Source of the DNA: Saccharimonas sp963550135
GTDB taxonomy: Bacteria; Patescibacteriota; Saccharimonadia; Saccharimonadales; Saccharimonadaceae
DNA: 47,434 nt
Assembly (NCBI GenBank): GCA_963550135.1
Contig: CAUVBP010000010.1
Coordinates: forward strand, 1-47,434
Direction of reading: 5' to 3'
The notes beneath the pieces were generated by a model, which was given only the letters and a program-made list of their open reading frames with translations, made no database searches and was not told the origin of the DNA. Made by a program: the position numbers and the translations under genes. Shown here one piece after another: positions 31,818-41,644 of the stretch; positions within the stretch are counted from its first letter, which is position 1; every line of letters starts with the position of its first letter.

Positions 31818-32660
31818 ATGAAGCAGATTTTCAAAACTACCCTACTTATGGCAATTCTGACAGGGCTGTTCATGATGGTTGGCTATGCGTTTGGTGGCCA
31901 GCAAGGTATGTTGATGGCGCTAGGATTAGCGGCGGTGTCTAACTTTTTCATGTATTTTTTCAGTTCGTCGCTGGTAATTAAGATGCAAGGTGCCCAACCG
32001 CTGGGCAATCGTTACCCGCAGGTCGAGCGTATCGTCCGCGAATTAACAGCCCAAGCGAATTTGCCGATGCCAAAACTTTATTACGTCGAGACGCCGATTC
32101 CTAATGCTTTCGCGACAGGCCGCTCGCCGCAGCATGCTGTCGTAGCGGTGACGACTGGTATCATGGACATTCTGAATGAGGATGAACTGCGGGCGGTTTT
32201 GGCGCACGAATTAGGCCATGTCAAACATCGCGATATGCTAATCTCGACCATCGCCGCGACGCTGGCGGGTGCGATTAGTTATCTGGCACAGCTAGCTTTC
32301 CTATTCGGCGGATCGTCGGACGATGATGACGGCGGTAATATCTTTGCGATGATTGCCTCGTTAATTTTGGCGCCGATCGCTGCGATGCTGATTCAGATGG
32401 CAGTATCGCGCAGCCGCGAGTATGCGGCTGATCAGTATAGCCACAGTATTCTCGGCACTGGCGATGATTTAGCGTCGGCGCTGATGAAGCTAGAAAACTG
32501 GAAAGCTAGCGTACCGCCGATTGCACCATCGCCAAGCCAAGAAGCTTCAGCTCATCTAATGTTTTCGAATATGTTCTCGCTGGGCGGCTTGCAAGCGCTT
32601 TTCTCGACTCACCCGTCGACCGAGGCGCGGATTGCTCGCTTGAAAGAATTAGACAAGTAG
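31818..32660 (+). CDS. htpX: Membrane zinc metalloprotease HtpX
   Basis: 280-aa M48 protease. Two N-terminal membrane helices (about 8-26 and 32-52) are followed by the zinc motif HELGH (His130, Glu131, His134) and the third ligand Glu201 in SREYAADQYS; another hydrophobic pair lies at 141-195. It degrades misfolded membrane proteins. TATAAT at 31801-31806 is 11 nt from the ATG. It is divergent from the histidine kinase gene; the 170-bp gap holds both promoters. It probably forms an operon with the hydrolase that follows 6 nt later. Confidence 0.95.
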   Translation: MKQIFKTTLLMAILTGLFMMVGYAFGGQQGMLMALGLAAVSNFFMYFFSSSLVIKMQGAQPLGNRYPQVERIVRELTAQANLPMPKLYYVETPIPNAFATGRSPQHAVVAVTTGIMDILNEDELRAVLAHELGHVKHRDMLISTIAATLAGAISYLAQLAFLFGGSSDDDDGGNIFAMIASLILAPIAAMLIQMAVSRSREYAADQYSHSILGTGDDLASALMKLENWKASVPPIAPSPSQEASAHLMFSNMFSLGGLQALFSTHPSTEARIARLKELDK

Positions 32661-32666
32661 GTTTTG

Positions 32667-33518
32667 ATGGCGGCCAAGCGTAAGTTCCGCGACCAAATCT
32701 TGCACAAGATGCTGCATATTCCCTATCGATTGCGCGTCCGTTATAAACGTTTGCGGCGGCCATTCGCGGTGACTTATGTCTTTGTTCACGGTCTGGCGGA
32801 TACTGGTGAGTTGTGGCAGCCTTTTATCGAGAATGTGCCAGCTAATTGCAACTATATCGTAGTTGATTTGTTGGGCCACGGCGATTCTTATCTGGCGCGA
32901 ACGCGGCGGATGTATAGTGCCCGCGAACAAGCTCGCCACCTGCTGGCTACCTGCTTGACGAATGGCTTGAGCGGTCCGGTAGTGCTGGTCGGACATTCGT
33001 TTGGCTCGCTGGTAGCGATTGAATTTGCTAGTATGTATAAGGGTATTGTTAAGCGCTGCATCTTGGTGGCGCCGCCAATTTATCGTGATAGCTCTCAGAC
33101 AGGCGCGGCGCGATTTCGTCAAGACAATCTACTACGCGATATCTATCGCCAAGCGCTAAAAACACCCAAGGCGGTAGTGGCTGGCTACGATTTATACTCT
33201 AAGTTGGGGCTGGCTGGCTTCTCAGAAACGCAGCTGACCCAGGATAATTTTAGCGCCTTTCGCGATACGCTGTTAGCGGGTATTATCAGCCAAAACGCTA
33301 GCCGCAAATTGGCCGAAACACGCATCGACACCGATATTATATATGGCAAACTAGACCCGTTTATTGTCGAAAAGAATCTAAAGCACATTGCCGAAAAGAA
33401 TCAGCGAGTTACACTGCATTCGCTAACTACTGCCACCCACGCCATCCGCCAGCGAACGCGCAAAGTTATCGTTAGCTGTATGAAAAAGGCTATCAAACCA
33501 GAATCTGCTGTGAAATAG
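32667..33518 (+). CDS. Alpha/beta hydrolase fold protein
   Basis: 283 aa from the ATG at 32667 (a TTG one codon earlier is less likely). The oxyanion strand VFVHGLADTGELW, the nucleophile elbow GHSFGS, the acid in YGKLDPF and the His in TTATHAIRQ make a full triad of the classical lipase/esterase/dehalogenase fold. A basic N-terminus (KRKFRDQI) has no signal peptide, so the enzyme is cytosolic. The substrate is unknown. Its closeness to htpX may mean a shared promoter only. Confidence 0.82.
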   Translation: MAAKRKFRDQILHKMLHIPYRLRVRYKRLRRPFAVTYVFVHGLADTGELWQPFIENVPANCNYIVVDLLGHGDSYLARTRRMYSAREQARHLLATCLTNGLSGPVVLVGHSFGSLVAIEFASMYKGIVKRCILVAPPIYRDSSQTGAARFRQDNLLRDIYRQALKTPKAVVAGYDLYSKLGLAGFSETQLTQDNFSAFRDTLLAGIISQNASRKLAETRIDTDIIYGKLDPFIVEKNLKHIAEKNQRVTLHSLTTATHAIRQRTRKVIVSCMKKAIKPESAVK

Positions 33519-33572
33519 CCTATTCACATTGTTACAATAAGCAGCCTACTGCAGAAAGTAAAGTGGTATTAA

Positions 33573-34994
33573 TTATTGTTGTAAGTATGCCGAAATCTTC
33601 GCTTTGGCAGCATCAACCGATTCATTGGACGGAATCATCACGTAAAGCGGCGTACCGCTGTAGCTGTAAGTTGGCTCCATGGCGCCTGCGCCGTCGACGT
33701 TAGTCGATTCGACTTTCCATGGATGAATATCGTCAAGCTGTTTGCGGATGATCGCCTTGATCGACTGTTCGGATAAATCCGTCTCGATGGAGTTGCGGAT
33801 AGTATCGACAATCTGCGGTAATTTCACGGCGTTTTCGGTACGCGACAACTTGGCGATAATCGCCTCGATAACGTGCTGTTGGTTGCGCCCGCGCTGGCGA
33901 TCGCCTTCCTGGAAGCTGTAACGTTCACGCGAAAACTCCAAAGCTTGCTTGCTATCCAATGTGTTATATCCTTGATGGTAGGACTTAAAATCATAATCCG
34001 AATAAGCTTCAATTGGACCAATAGCGTCGATCAGAGTTACCAGAGAAGTAAAATTGATGCGAATATAGTGCTGAATATTAATACTATACAAATCCTCCAG
34101 CGTTTTCACTGACATATCAACGCCGTACACCCCGGCATGCGTCAGCTTATCGCGCAAGCCAGTCGTACCGTGCAGTTGCACATAATAATCGCGCGGCGTA
34201 TTTACCAGCAGAATCGAATGTTTAGCTGGATTAACCACCATCAATATATTGACGTCGCTGCGCGATACGGTAGATATTTTGCCAGCCGTATCAATGCCGC
34301 TGATATAAAGAACATATGGCTTATCAACATTAATCGCCGAAGGTTGTTTCGCAGCCTCCCCTTCCACGCGAATAGTTTGCAACACCACCAAATTATCGTG
34401 GAAAGTTTTATCAGCTTCTTCGATAATCGGCATATTAGCCTTGCGAATAGTTGCTAGCTGCAAGTCGCCCGACTCGAGTTTATTCTTAAGTTCAGCCAAA
34501 CTATCCAGCGCCTGTTGATTAGCAGAAGTTTCGTCCTTGACTGCCCTAGTCACTTTATCATAAAGCGGGTCGGCCGAAAGCATTCCAACCGACTGGGCAT
34601 TATTAAGCGATGTATTACGGTCCTTATAGGCAGCAATCACATATTCAACATACGACGATTTCCTGCTTTGTATCGAAGATGTCAAATTATCAAAAGCTCG
34701 TGCCGTACTGATAATATAAATATTCGCAGCAGTAATCGCCAAAGCAATTATGCCAAGCGTTACCAGTACGCCAGCATGTATATTACCGAAACGTTTCTGG
34801 CTGACTAACCCCCAAATGATCGCGACGGTTATCATCCCGTAAATTGGTAAACCAATCCATAAATAACGCTCAGGCACAATCCCCGCCCGCAAAACGCTAA
34901 CCACCAGTGCTATGAACGATAACAACAAAATACCAGCGACTATTCTTCGCAAGCCGACGCTTAGTTTAGTAGTTTTAGAAACTCCAGACACCAT
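33573..34994 (-). CDS. LytR-CpsA-Psr (LCP) family cell-wall ligase
   Basis: 473-aa membrane protein. Three to four N-terminal membrane helices (about 17-35, 45-60, 75-95) precede an extracellular segment and the LCP domain (about 235-385): SRSDVNILMVVNP, NTPRDYYVQL, THAGVYG and the arginine-rich SRERYSFQEGDRQRGRNQQ motif that binds the lipid pyrophosphate. LCP enzymes attach glycopolymers to the peptidoglycan. It lies just downstream of the surface-polysaccharide operon and is probably the step that fixes that polymer to the wall. Its own -10 (TATAAT) is 9 nt from the ATG. Confidence 0.93.
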   Translation of the reverse strand: MVSGVSKTTKLSVGLRRIVAGILLLSFIALVVSVLRAGIVPERYLWIGLPIYGMITVAIIWGLVSQKRFGNIHAGVLVTLGIIALAITAANIYIISTARAFDNLTSSIQSRKSSYVEYVIAAYKDRNTSLNNAQSVGMLSADPLYDKVTRAVKDETSANQQALDSLAELKNKLESGDLQLATIRKANMPIIEEADKTFHDNLVVLQTIRVEGEAAKQPSAINVDKPYVLYISGIDTAGKISTVSRSDVNILMVVNPAKHSILLVNTPRDYYVQLHGTTGLRDKLTHAGVYGVDMSVKTLEDLYSINIQHYIRINFTSLVTLIDAIGPIEAYSDYDFKSYHQGYNTLDSKQALEFSRERYSFQEGDRQRGRNQQHVIEAIIAKLSRTENAVKLPQIVDTIRNSIETDLSEQSIKAIIRKQLDDIHPWKVESTNVDGAGAMEPTYSYSGTPLYVMIPSNESVDAAKAKISAYLQQ

Positions 34995-35011
34995 ATCTTA
35001 TATATTATACT

Positions 35012-35449
35012 CTATTTTTTACTTTTTTGCAATATTCTTACAAAAATACTTATTATAAATACTCCAACCATTGCGGCGCAGCTATCTATCATAATATCGC
35101 GAAGCTCGCCGCTTCTACCGATGATAAATAGCTGGTGGAACTCATCGCTGGCAGCGTAAAGCGCGCAAACAATGATTGACAGCATAGCTGGGCGGTTAAA
35201 TCTGAACTTGCTTAAATCCACCCGCCATAAAGCGTTAAACATCAAAATACCCAGCACGAAATAAGCGAAGATATGCGCTCCTTTGCGAACCAAAAAAGTT
35301 AGTAGCTGCTGATCGACGCTCGGTGCAATATGATGCAACTGCTCGACAAACACCCCGCTCTGCCCACTAGAAACCGAAGCTGGCTGGTGCGAAAGCATGA
35401 AAATGACTACCATCCAAAGTAGCGGAAGAAGCAGGTGGATCTTACGCAT
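35012..35449 (-). CDS. VanZ-family membrane protein
   Basis: 145-aa protein with four hydrophobic segments. MLSHQPA near the N-terminus, RKGAHIFAYFVLG in the middle and ASDEFHQLFIIGRSGELRDIMID are the signature motifs of the VanZ-like family. The biochemical role of the family is not established; in several Gram-positive bacteria it occurs in envelope or capsule clusters, as here. It overlaps the flippase stop by 8 nt and is the last gene of the polysaccharide operon. Confidence 0.9.
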   Translation of the reverse strand: MRKIHLLLPLLWMVVIFMLSHQPASVSSGQSGVFVEQLHHIAPSVDQQLLTFLVRKGAHIFAYFVLGILMFNALWRVDLSKFRFNRPAMLSIIVCALYAASDEFHQLFIIGRSGELRDIMIDSCAAMVGVFIISIFVRILQKSKK

Positions 35450-36968
35450 GGCGCTTTACCAACTTCCTAAGTATTTTAGTAAACAATTTTTTGAAATAGA
35501 TATATTCATCAGACTTACGATACACTAACCATATTATAAAAAGCGGCACTATTATGGCAACAACGCCATCATAAATTAATTGCAATAATGGATTACTCAG
35601 AACTATTGTGCGGCTAATTATAAATGATATGCCAATAGCGCAAAAAGCCAATAAAGTACCAGTTAGCATATGAATAATATATTCTTTATAACTCTTATGA
35701 AACAGTCCTTTGAACACGAACTTTGGATAGCTATAGCAATGAAGTGTCATTGAGCTTATGGCTGTACCTAAAAATACCCCCGGCAACCCAATTGCATAAA
35801 CCAGCATTAACGATGCAACAATATTAACCAATGATTCTATAACAGGCACGAAGCGATCTTCGTAAAAAATACCTGCCGCTTCCTTGAAATTGCCGAATAC
35901 TGATCTAACTAGCGTTATATATAAGCTGAGAGATAATGCCATCACCACCCATGCATCAAGAACGAACTTTTCACCGAGCCACATACGCACCAAACTGCGC
36001 GACGCAACAAAGAATACGCTTACCGATATAATTGATAAAACCTGGTTCGCAAATTGCAATCGCAAGAATGTCGTGAAACTCTTTTTGCCGCCAATATCTA
36101 CGAGTAGATTGCCGATACTGGCACGTACCGCATTAGATATCTGGCTGAATAGAGACTGTATTGCAACTTGTATAAGCTGGTAATTGCTGTATAGTCCGAG
36201 CACTTGCAACCCGAGTGCGACAGAAATAATGATATTATCGGTCCCCATGACCACAAAAGCGCCAATTTTGTGAAAAAATAATCCTCCTATCTGCTTGAAT
36301 ATGTCTTTTTTGATTGTTTTATCAATTGGTTTTGGCGACACCGTTAGGGTATATTTTTTGTTAACGATTCTATTAATTAAAATATTTTCAGCTAGCGTCA
36401 TAACGATAGAAATCGTTGCAAACAGATAAAAACTTTTTGTAATAATCAGTGCGATAACTTTTACTATATTAAAAATAACGATTGCCGAGAGATGAATAAT
36501 ATTTATAATATAATTCTTTTGATCGGCGTATAGCAGCGATCGTTTGTACGACATCAAGTATGACAATATGCAGTTTATTGCGAATAGTCCGTAGATAACG
36601 TATATATTGACAGACACACTTGGATTGCCAGCTATTTCTGGTATAAAAGGTGCCAGGATAATTGCTGCGACTGCTATAATCGCGGCAATCGAGCGATAGC
36701 TTAGTTTGTAAAAACTCATAAGCGACGACACGCTTGCTATATCGTTTTCATGCAGCGGCTTGTATAAATGAAATATAACCGCAGATCCAAATCCCAATTC
36801 GGCTACTGACAACATCGAGATGATATTAGTAAACAAACTATTGAGGCCTAGCAGTTGTACGCCTAGCGTTTGCACAAAGTAACGTTGCATGACAAAATTA
36901 GCAACAATCACAACTAGCCCTAGAATTACTGATACAAAGATATTTTTTATGGAGTTACTTGTGCGCAT
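35442..36968 (-). CDS. Polysaccharide flippase (Wzx/MATE-like)
   Basis: About 508 aa from the ATG at 36968; an in-frame GTG at 37028 overlapping the previous gene by 11 nt would add 20 polar residues, and the choice is uncertain. About 12-14 hydrophobic helices with the polysaccharide-export family pattern (IKNIFVSVILGLVVIV at the start, GTDNIIISVALG, ISSMTLHCYSYPK). It moves the lipid-linked repeat unit across the membrane. Base composition is AT-rich compared with the housekeeping genes of the window. Confidence 0.9.
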   Translation of the reverse strand: MRTSNSIKNIFVSVILGLVVIVANFVMQRYFVQTLGVQLLGLNSLFTNIISMLSVAELGFGSAVIFHLYKPLHENDIASVSSLMSFYKLSYRSIAAIIAVAAIILAPFIPEIAGNPSVSVNIYVIYGLFAINCILSYLMSYKRSLLYADQKNYIINIIHLSAIVIFNIVKVIALIITKSFYLFATISIVMTLAENILINRIVNKKYTLTVSPKPIDKTIKKDIFKQIGGLFFHKIGAFVVMGTDNIIISVALGLQVLGLYSNYQLIQVAIQSLFSQISNAVRASIGNLLVDIGGKKSFTTFLRLQFANQVLSIISVSVFFVASRSLVRMWLGEKFVLDAWVVMALSLSLYITLVRSVFGNFKEAAGIFYEDRFVPVIESLVNIVASLMLVYAIGLPGVFLGTAISSMTLHCYSYPKFVFKGLFHKSYKEYIIHMLTGTLLAFCAIGISFIISRTIVLSNPLLQLIYDGVVAIIVPLFIIWLVYRKSDEYIYFKKLFTKILRKLVKRHA

Positions 36969-37017
36969 ATTAGTTACTTTTCTTTTTTGCAGAATGATAT
37001 TATCTTTGTCTACAGTG

Positions 37018-38805
37018 TTAGCGTCCACGGGATTGTAATAATTTTATAGCAATGTCGTAATTGATTAGCGCTATAGCAGCAATAATTCTATACTTATAGA
37101 ACATATTAAAATCACGCATAACTAATCCTGCATTCTTTAGTATAACTCTCTTTATAATAGCAGATCCCTCTGCCGATTTATTTACGCTTGGATCAGAGGC
37201 TATTAGAACTGCTTCAATAAAATGACGCCCTGCGGCTGCTTTTTGGATCTTTCTGCTATTTGTTGTAGACAAAGCATCCTTCATTATGATATCAGTAGCA
37301 GTTAATCCACTTAGCCTTTTTTCATTGAATTCTTGGTTCATTGCACTCTTAGGATTTGGTCTGTAAAAATACAGTTTTTCATTCAATACTTTAACTATCT
37401 TAGAAGATTTTATTAATCTATAATTTAACTCAAGGTCTTCTGCTATTGATAAATCTATATTGAATAAGTTTTTTTTCAATAGGACTGTAGGATATAATTT
37501 AGCACAAGGGCCGTTATCAATTCCATAAGGGTACAATAATTTTATTAAAGCTTGGTCGCTGCTTATGGACTTTACGACAGGTTTTTTATGTCCTAATACA
37601 CGTTCTTCAAATTCATTAATTTTTTGCGTAGGTTTGCTGACTATTATACGCTCAGGATGAGTACATGTAATTTGATTTACTAAACACTCCACTAAATATT
37701 TTCCAACTAGGTCGTCGGCATCTACAAAAGTTATATACTCCCCCTTTGCTTTGTTTATTCCCAAATTTCTTGCAGCAGATACGCCCTTGTTTCGCTGCTT
37801 GTAGTATAAAATATTGCGATATTTCTTTTTCTTGTTTTTTATAATTTTTTCAGATTCATCTTTAGAGCCATCGTTAACAACAATAATTTCAATATTATCA
37901 TAAGTTTGCTCAGCAACAGAGTCTATACACTCGCCTATATACTCTGCACAGTTATAGACTGGTATGACTATGCTTACCAAGGGCCTCTTATCAGATCTTT
38001 CGTCTTCTCTACTAGGCTTTAGTATAATTTTTCTGCGAAAAAATGCCACTATTCTGGTCGGCAATATACTAGATGCAATAGATTTAATGATCACCAGGTA
38101 GGCTAGTACAGGAGCTTTAGTCAAACGGTAGTAATGCAAACGCGCCTTAATCTCGCCTCCGCGTGTTTTGAGTTTTCTCTTTGAATAATCCTCCTCATTA
38201 ACCCTATAGTTCAGCAGCACTCTGTCAATCACAAAAAGGCGAAATCCTTTCATAACTAACTCAAACCAAAGAGATAAGTCTTCTGCTCGTTTGTAATTTT
38301 TGTACCCCCCAACAGATTGAACATCTTTCTTTCTCATCATTACACTTGGGTGAATGATGCTATCACCATATGCTAGCGACTTGGCTGTTTTTTCGCCAGG
38401 TTTTCCTAAAACCCCCGTAGTGCTATTTTTTGAAAATTCATTCGCAAGTGTTCCTACGACACTATACTCTTCATGATTTATCATAAAGTTATATTGTTCC
38501 TCTAAGCGATTCTCGTCGGCAACATCGTCAGTATCCATTCTTGCCAAAATATCGGCCTTAGAGGCAGTTATAGCTTTATTTAGAGACTCTACCAATCCTA
38601 TATTTTTGTCATTTTTGATAACTCTTATTCTTCTATCTTTGTATTCTTTAACTATACTATCTAAATCATTTTTGCCACAATCATCAACGATAACAATCTC
38701 AATATCTTTGAATGTTTGATTTAAAATACTCTCAATTGAAGCTCTAAGATAATTTGGCGGAGTATTGTATTCCGACATGATAACGCTAATTTTTGGCTTG
38801 CTCAT
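37018..38805 (-). CDS. Tandem family-2 glycosyltransferase (two GT-A domains)
   Basis: 595-aa protein with two GT2 domains in line. Domain 1 (about 1-265) starts KISVIMSEYNTP and has VDDCG and the ARMDTDD metal-binding DxD; domain 2 (about 275-595) starts PLVSIVIPVYNC and has VNDGSKDES and TFVDADD. A single polypeptide can therefore add two sugars. No membrane segments are evident, except possibly a hydrophobic stretch at about 230-255 between the domains. The base composition is strongly AT-rich. The start overlaps the EpsG stop by one base. Confidence 0.93.
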   Translation of the reverse strand: MSKPKISVIMSEYNTPPNYLRASIESILNQTFKDIEIVIVDDCGKNDLDSIVKEYKDRRIRVIKNDKNIGLVESLNKAITASKADILARMDTDDVADENRLEEQYNFMINHEEYSVVGTLANEFSKNSTTGVLGKPGEKTAKSLAYGDSIIHPSVMMRKKDVQSVGGYKNYKRAEDLSLWFELVMKGFRLFVIDRVLLNYRVNEEDYSKRKLKTRGGEIKARLHYYRLTKAPVLAYLVIIKSIASSILPTRIVAFFRRKIILKPSREDERSDKRPLVSIVIPVYNCAEYIGECIDSVAEQTYDNIEIIVVNDGSKDESEKIIKNKKKKYRNILYYKQRNKGVSAARNLGINKAKGEYITFVDADDLVGKYLVECLVNQITCTHPERIIVSKPTQKINEFEERVLGHKKPVVKSISSDQALIKLLYPYGIDNGPCAKLYPTVLLKKNLFNIDLSIAEDLELNYRLIKSSKIVKVLNEKLYFYRPNPKSAMNQEFNEKRLSGLTATDIIMKDALSTTNSRKIQKAAAGRHFIEAVLIASDPSVNKSAEGSAIIKRVILKNAGLVMRDFNMFYKYRIIAAIALINYDIAIKLLQSRGR

Positions 38806-39887
38806 TAAAATCCTCCAAATATACTCTGATAAGGGAATATATCAGAGCCTTTTAATACAAAATATTGTATAAAGAACATAGCCAAACCATACAGTAATAC
38901 TAGTAGTAGAATAGGTCTCTGCGCCTGTCTTGTAAATGATTCAGTAACAGAAGGGATAAGTAGTAAAGAAAATACAGAAAAGTACATTGCGAACCGGCTA
39001 ATATCAACCGACGACAAACCTATTACTAGCATAGCAATCTCCAAAAACGACATTACTACAAACAGTCTCGAGTATTCTAACTTCTGGAGTTTACCCATAA
39101 TTGTGAAGGCTAAAAAGACAGAAAATATAACGATTTTTAATATTAATATACTACCTGCTGCAGCGTTAGAGGTGGATGCGTACTGAGAATAGTCTGAAAG
39201 TATTGAGCTTTGCATAAATGTCGAAAATATAGTTGAACCGCCTAATAATATAGCAGCCCCTACGATAAACATTGAGAATATTTCACGAAACTTAAAAGTA
39301 GTTTTATGTATAAATAGGAGTATTATTGGTAAAAATATTGCTAAAATCAAAGAACTTTTATGCATGAGAGTTGCTACAATAAACGGTACAATCGCTGCTA
39401 TATTTTTGCGCTTATATAATAAACTGACGGATAGAAACACCATAGACATAGCCGCAAGTTGCCGAACTGCGTTAAAGCTTACTGGGAAAATTACTAACAG
39501 GTACAGTAGATAGGCAGTGCTGGGATGTTTCAGATTAAAATTCTTAATACCGTAATATATCGGTAATATAGTTAGCGCGGAGAAAACAGTAAACATGAAC
39601 CAGGAATCAAGATTGAGGGCAATTCCTATGTTAGATATAAAGTATATACCCAATTCTGTTGGACCGTATGTCATATAACCTTTTAGGTCTAAGTTAGGGA
39701 CTATTCCGTTGTAAATATTTTCATAGTTCTTAAAGTCAGTACCAACATTATAACGAAGACCCGACGCCAGAATTGGAATCAGCAAAGATATCAGTAAAAA
39801 TAGCCTATTTTTTCTTTTTTGGCCAATTCGCATAAGTACAGCAGAAGCCAAAAAGATGGATATGTAAAAAATCAGACTTTCTTGCAT
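38805..39887 (-). CDS. EpsG-family polysaccharide polymerase
   Basis: 360-aa membrane protein with about ten hydrophobic helices. The segment GLRYNVGTDFKNYENIY (about 43-59) is the family hallmark of EpsG/Wzy-like proteins (R-Y-x-x-G-x-D-Y-x-x-Y). Such proteins polymerise lipid-linked repeat units on the outer face of the membrane. Start overlaps the GT4 stop by 16 nt. AT-rich composition and neighbours agree with a laterally exchanged polysaccharide locus. Confidence 0.88.
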   Translation of the reverse strand: MQESLIFYISIFLASAVLMRIGQKRKNRLFLLISLLIPILASGLRYNVGTDFKNYENIYNGIVPNLDLKGYMTYGPTELGIYFISNIGIALNLDSWFMFTVFSALTILPIYYGIKNFNLKHPSTAYLLYLLVIFPVSFNAVRQLAAMSMVFLSVSLLYKRKNIAAIVPFIVATLMHKSSLILAIFLPIILLFIHKTTFKFREIFSMFIVGAAILLGGSTIFSTFMQSSILSDYSQYASTSNAAAGSILILKIVIFSVFLAFTIMGKLQKLEYSRLFVVMSFLEIAMLVIGLSSVDISRFAMYFSVFSLLLIPSVTESFTRQAQRPILLLVLLYGLAMFFIQYFVLKGSDIFPYQSIFGGF

Positions 39888-40984
39888 AGTGTTTCTTTAT
39901 ATATTTTATTAATTTTCACTGATATATTATCTATTGAGTAAATTCTTACTGATTTTTTTAAAATTTTATTATTCCTAGTTTTCTGTACGCCTTCTATAAA
40001 TTCATCTTCATTAAATCCAACCACAAACCCATTCACGCCGTCCTCCACTAACTCCGTTGCGCCGCGGCATTTGGTGGTGACTATTGGTAGGCCAGCAAAC
40101 ATTGCTTCGATAAGATGGACAGGCAGACCTTCTCGGTGACTAGCTGATACAGACAGGTCGGATATTTGTAGTAATTGCGGGATGTCAGAACGGTAGCCTA
40201 AAAAGTGTACATTTTTTGCCACGCTTAGGTAATCGGCGAGTTTTTTATGATAGCCATTTAGATTATCTTTGCCAGCCAGTAGTAAATGTACTGATTTATC
40301 TTCTTTATTGATTTCGTGTAACACATGTAGTAGTAGGGTTTGATTTTTATTTTTATTTAATTCTGCCGGATAAATCATCACGAAGTCGTCTTTTTTAAGA
40401 CCGAGTGATTTGCGAAGTTCTAGCTTTTGCTTGGCGGTAAGCTTCGGCTTGAAACGCTTCGGATCAACACCCACGCCTGGCATATATATAACATTTGTCT
40501 TGAATTGCTTTTTAGCGCGATAATAATCCTCTTTATTGATAGTAATAAGCGTGTCCGTATGGCGAGCCATCAGGCGCTCAACTGGATAATAAATTAGCCA
40601 ATTTAACAGAGGTGCGCCTTTGAAAAAATGAAAACCGTGGGCTGTATAGATAATTTTAGTACCGTTTTTACGAGCCTTTTTGGCAGCCAGCCGCGTTACC
40701 ACGCTACCCATCGGCGTGTGAGTGTGAATGATGTCGTAGTTTTCTTGGTTAATAATCTTTTTCAACTGTCTGTAAGCGGTAATATTACTCAGTCTGAACG
40801 GGCTTCGCGTGAATGGTACAACAAATGACTTATCACAATCCAGAATTTCTTCCTCGCCCATCGACGCGTAATGAACTTCCCAGCCTTTTTTGCTCATCAT
40901 ATGCATGAACGGACGGTTGAATTTTTGGAAACTAGCAACGTGCGATGTAAAAAGAATCTTCTTAGTTTTCTTATGGCTACTCAT
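39872..40984 (-). CDS. Family-4 glycosyltransferase
   Basis: 370-aa GT-B enzyme. The N-terminal domain (ILFTSHVASFQKFNRPFM, HTHTPMGSVVTRLAAKK, YTAHGFHFFKG) accepts the lipid-linked sugar, and the C-terminal domain (FVMIYPAELNKNKNQ, VHFLGYRSDIPQLLQISDLSVSASHREGLPVHLIEAM) binds the nucleotide sugar with the E-x7-E-type motif of GT4. It likely adds the second sugar of the repeat unit after the priming transferase encoded 10 nt upstream. Confidence 0.93.
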   Translation of the reverse strand: MSSHKKTKKILFTSHVASFQKFNRPFMHMMSKKGWEVHYASMGEEEILDCDKSFVVPFTRSPFRLSNITAYRQLKKIINQENYDIIHTHTPMGSVVTRLAAKKARKNGTKIIYTAHGFHFFKGAPLLNWLIYYPVERLMARHTDTLITINKEDYYRAKKQFKTNVIYMPGVGVDPKRFKPKLTAKQKLELRKSLGLKKDDFVMIYPAELNKNKNQTLLLHVLHEINKEDKSVHLLLAGKDNLNGYHKKLADYLSVAKNVHFLGYRSDIPQLLQISDLSVSASHREGLPVHLIEAMFAGLPIVTTKCRGATELVEDGVNGFVVGFNEDEFIEGVQKTRNNKILKKSVRIYSIDNISVKINKIYKETLCKKV

Positions 40985-40994
40985 ATTAATTTAT

Positions 40995-41621
40995 CTATCG
41001 TTTTTTCCTTGGTTTATTCTGCTTCTTCAGCTCCTGCAGCTCTTCATGTATGCCGCTCTTGCCCAAAGTATTCGATTCTTTGTCGAAAAGCGTTTTGATA
41101 GTTACAAATATAATTTTAACATCGTTTAGCAAAGTAACGTTATCGACGTAGTCCAAATCGTGAGCGATTTTTTGTTGAATTGATATGCTATTACGACCGT
41201 AAGCTTGCGCTCTGCCTGTAATTCCCGGACGAACTTTGTTTCGGCGGCGCTGGTCGCTATTCATATTATCGTAATAATCAGTAATCCAAGGGCGCGGACC
41301 GATGAAGGACATGTCGCCTTTTATTATGTTAATAAGCTGTGGTATTTCATCCAAAGAGGTAGCGCGGATTACTTTACCTACCCTGGTTAGAGAGTCTGAT
41401 TTCGAAGTGTCGTGTACATCGTTGTCGGCAGGCATGCTGCGGAATTTATATAGGGTAAATGGCTCGCCGTCTTTACCGGTACGCTTTTGTCTGAATAGGA
41501 TTGGGCCGCGCGAATCAAGTTTGATACAGCCAGCGACGATAATGAAAATTATTGCAGTAAATGGAAACAGGATTAGTGCGCCTGATACATCCGCTAGGCG
41601 CTTTCCGTATTTTTGATACAT
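40995..41621 (-). CDS. Priming sugar-phosphate transferase
   Basis: 208-aa PF02397-type enzyme. One N-terminal membrane helix (about 15-33) is followed by the conserved core: SRGPILFRQKRTGKDG, FTLYKFRSMPAD, TSLDEIPQLINIIKGDMSFIGPRP and KVRPGITGRAQ. It starts repeat-unit assembly by moving a sugar-1-phosphate to undecaprenyl phosphate. It lacks the extra N-terminal membrane domain of WcaJ/WbaP, so it is the short form. A Lys/Gln/Arg-rich tail ends the protein. Confidence 0.95.
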   Translation of the reverse strand: MYQKYGKRLADVSGALILFPFTAIIFIIVAGCIKLDSRGPILFRQKRTGKDGEPFTLYKFRSMPADNDVHDTSKSDSLTRVGKVIRATSLDEIPQLINIIKGDMSFIGPRPWITDYYDNMNSDQRRRNKVRPGITGRAQAYGRNSISIQQKIAHDLDYVDNVTLLNDVKIIFVTIKTLFDKESNTLGKSGIHEELQELKKQNKPRKKR

Positions 41622-41644
41622 TGTTTCGGTTTCCTTAGTGTTGT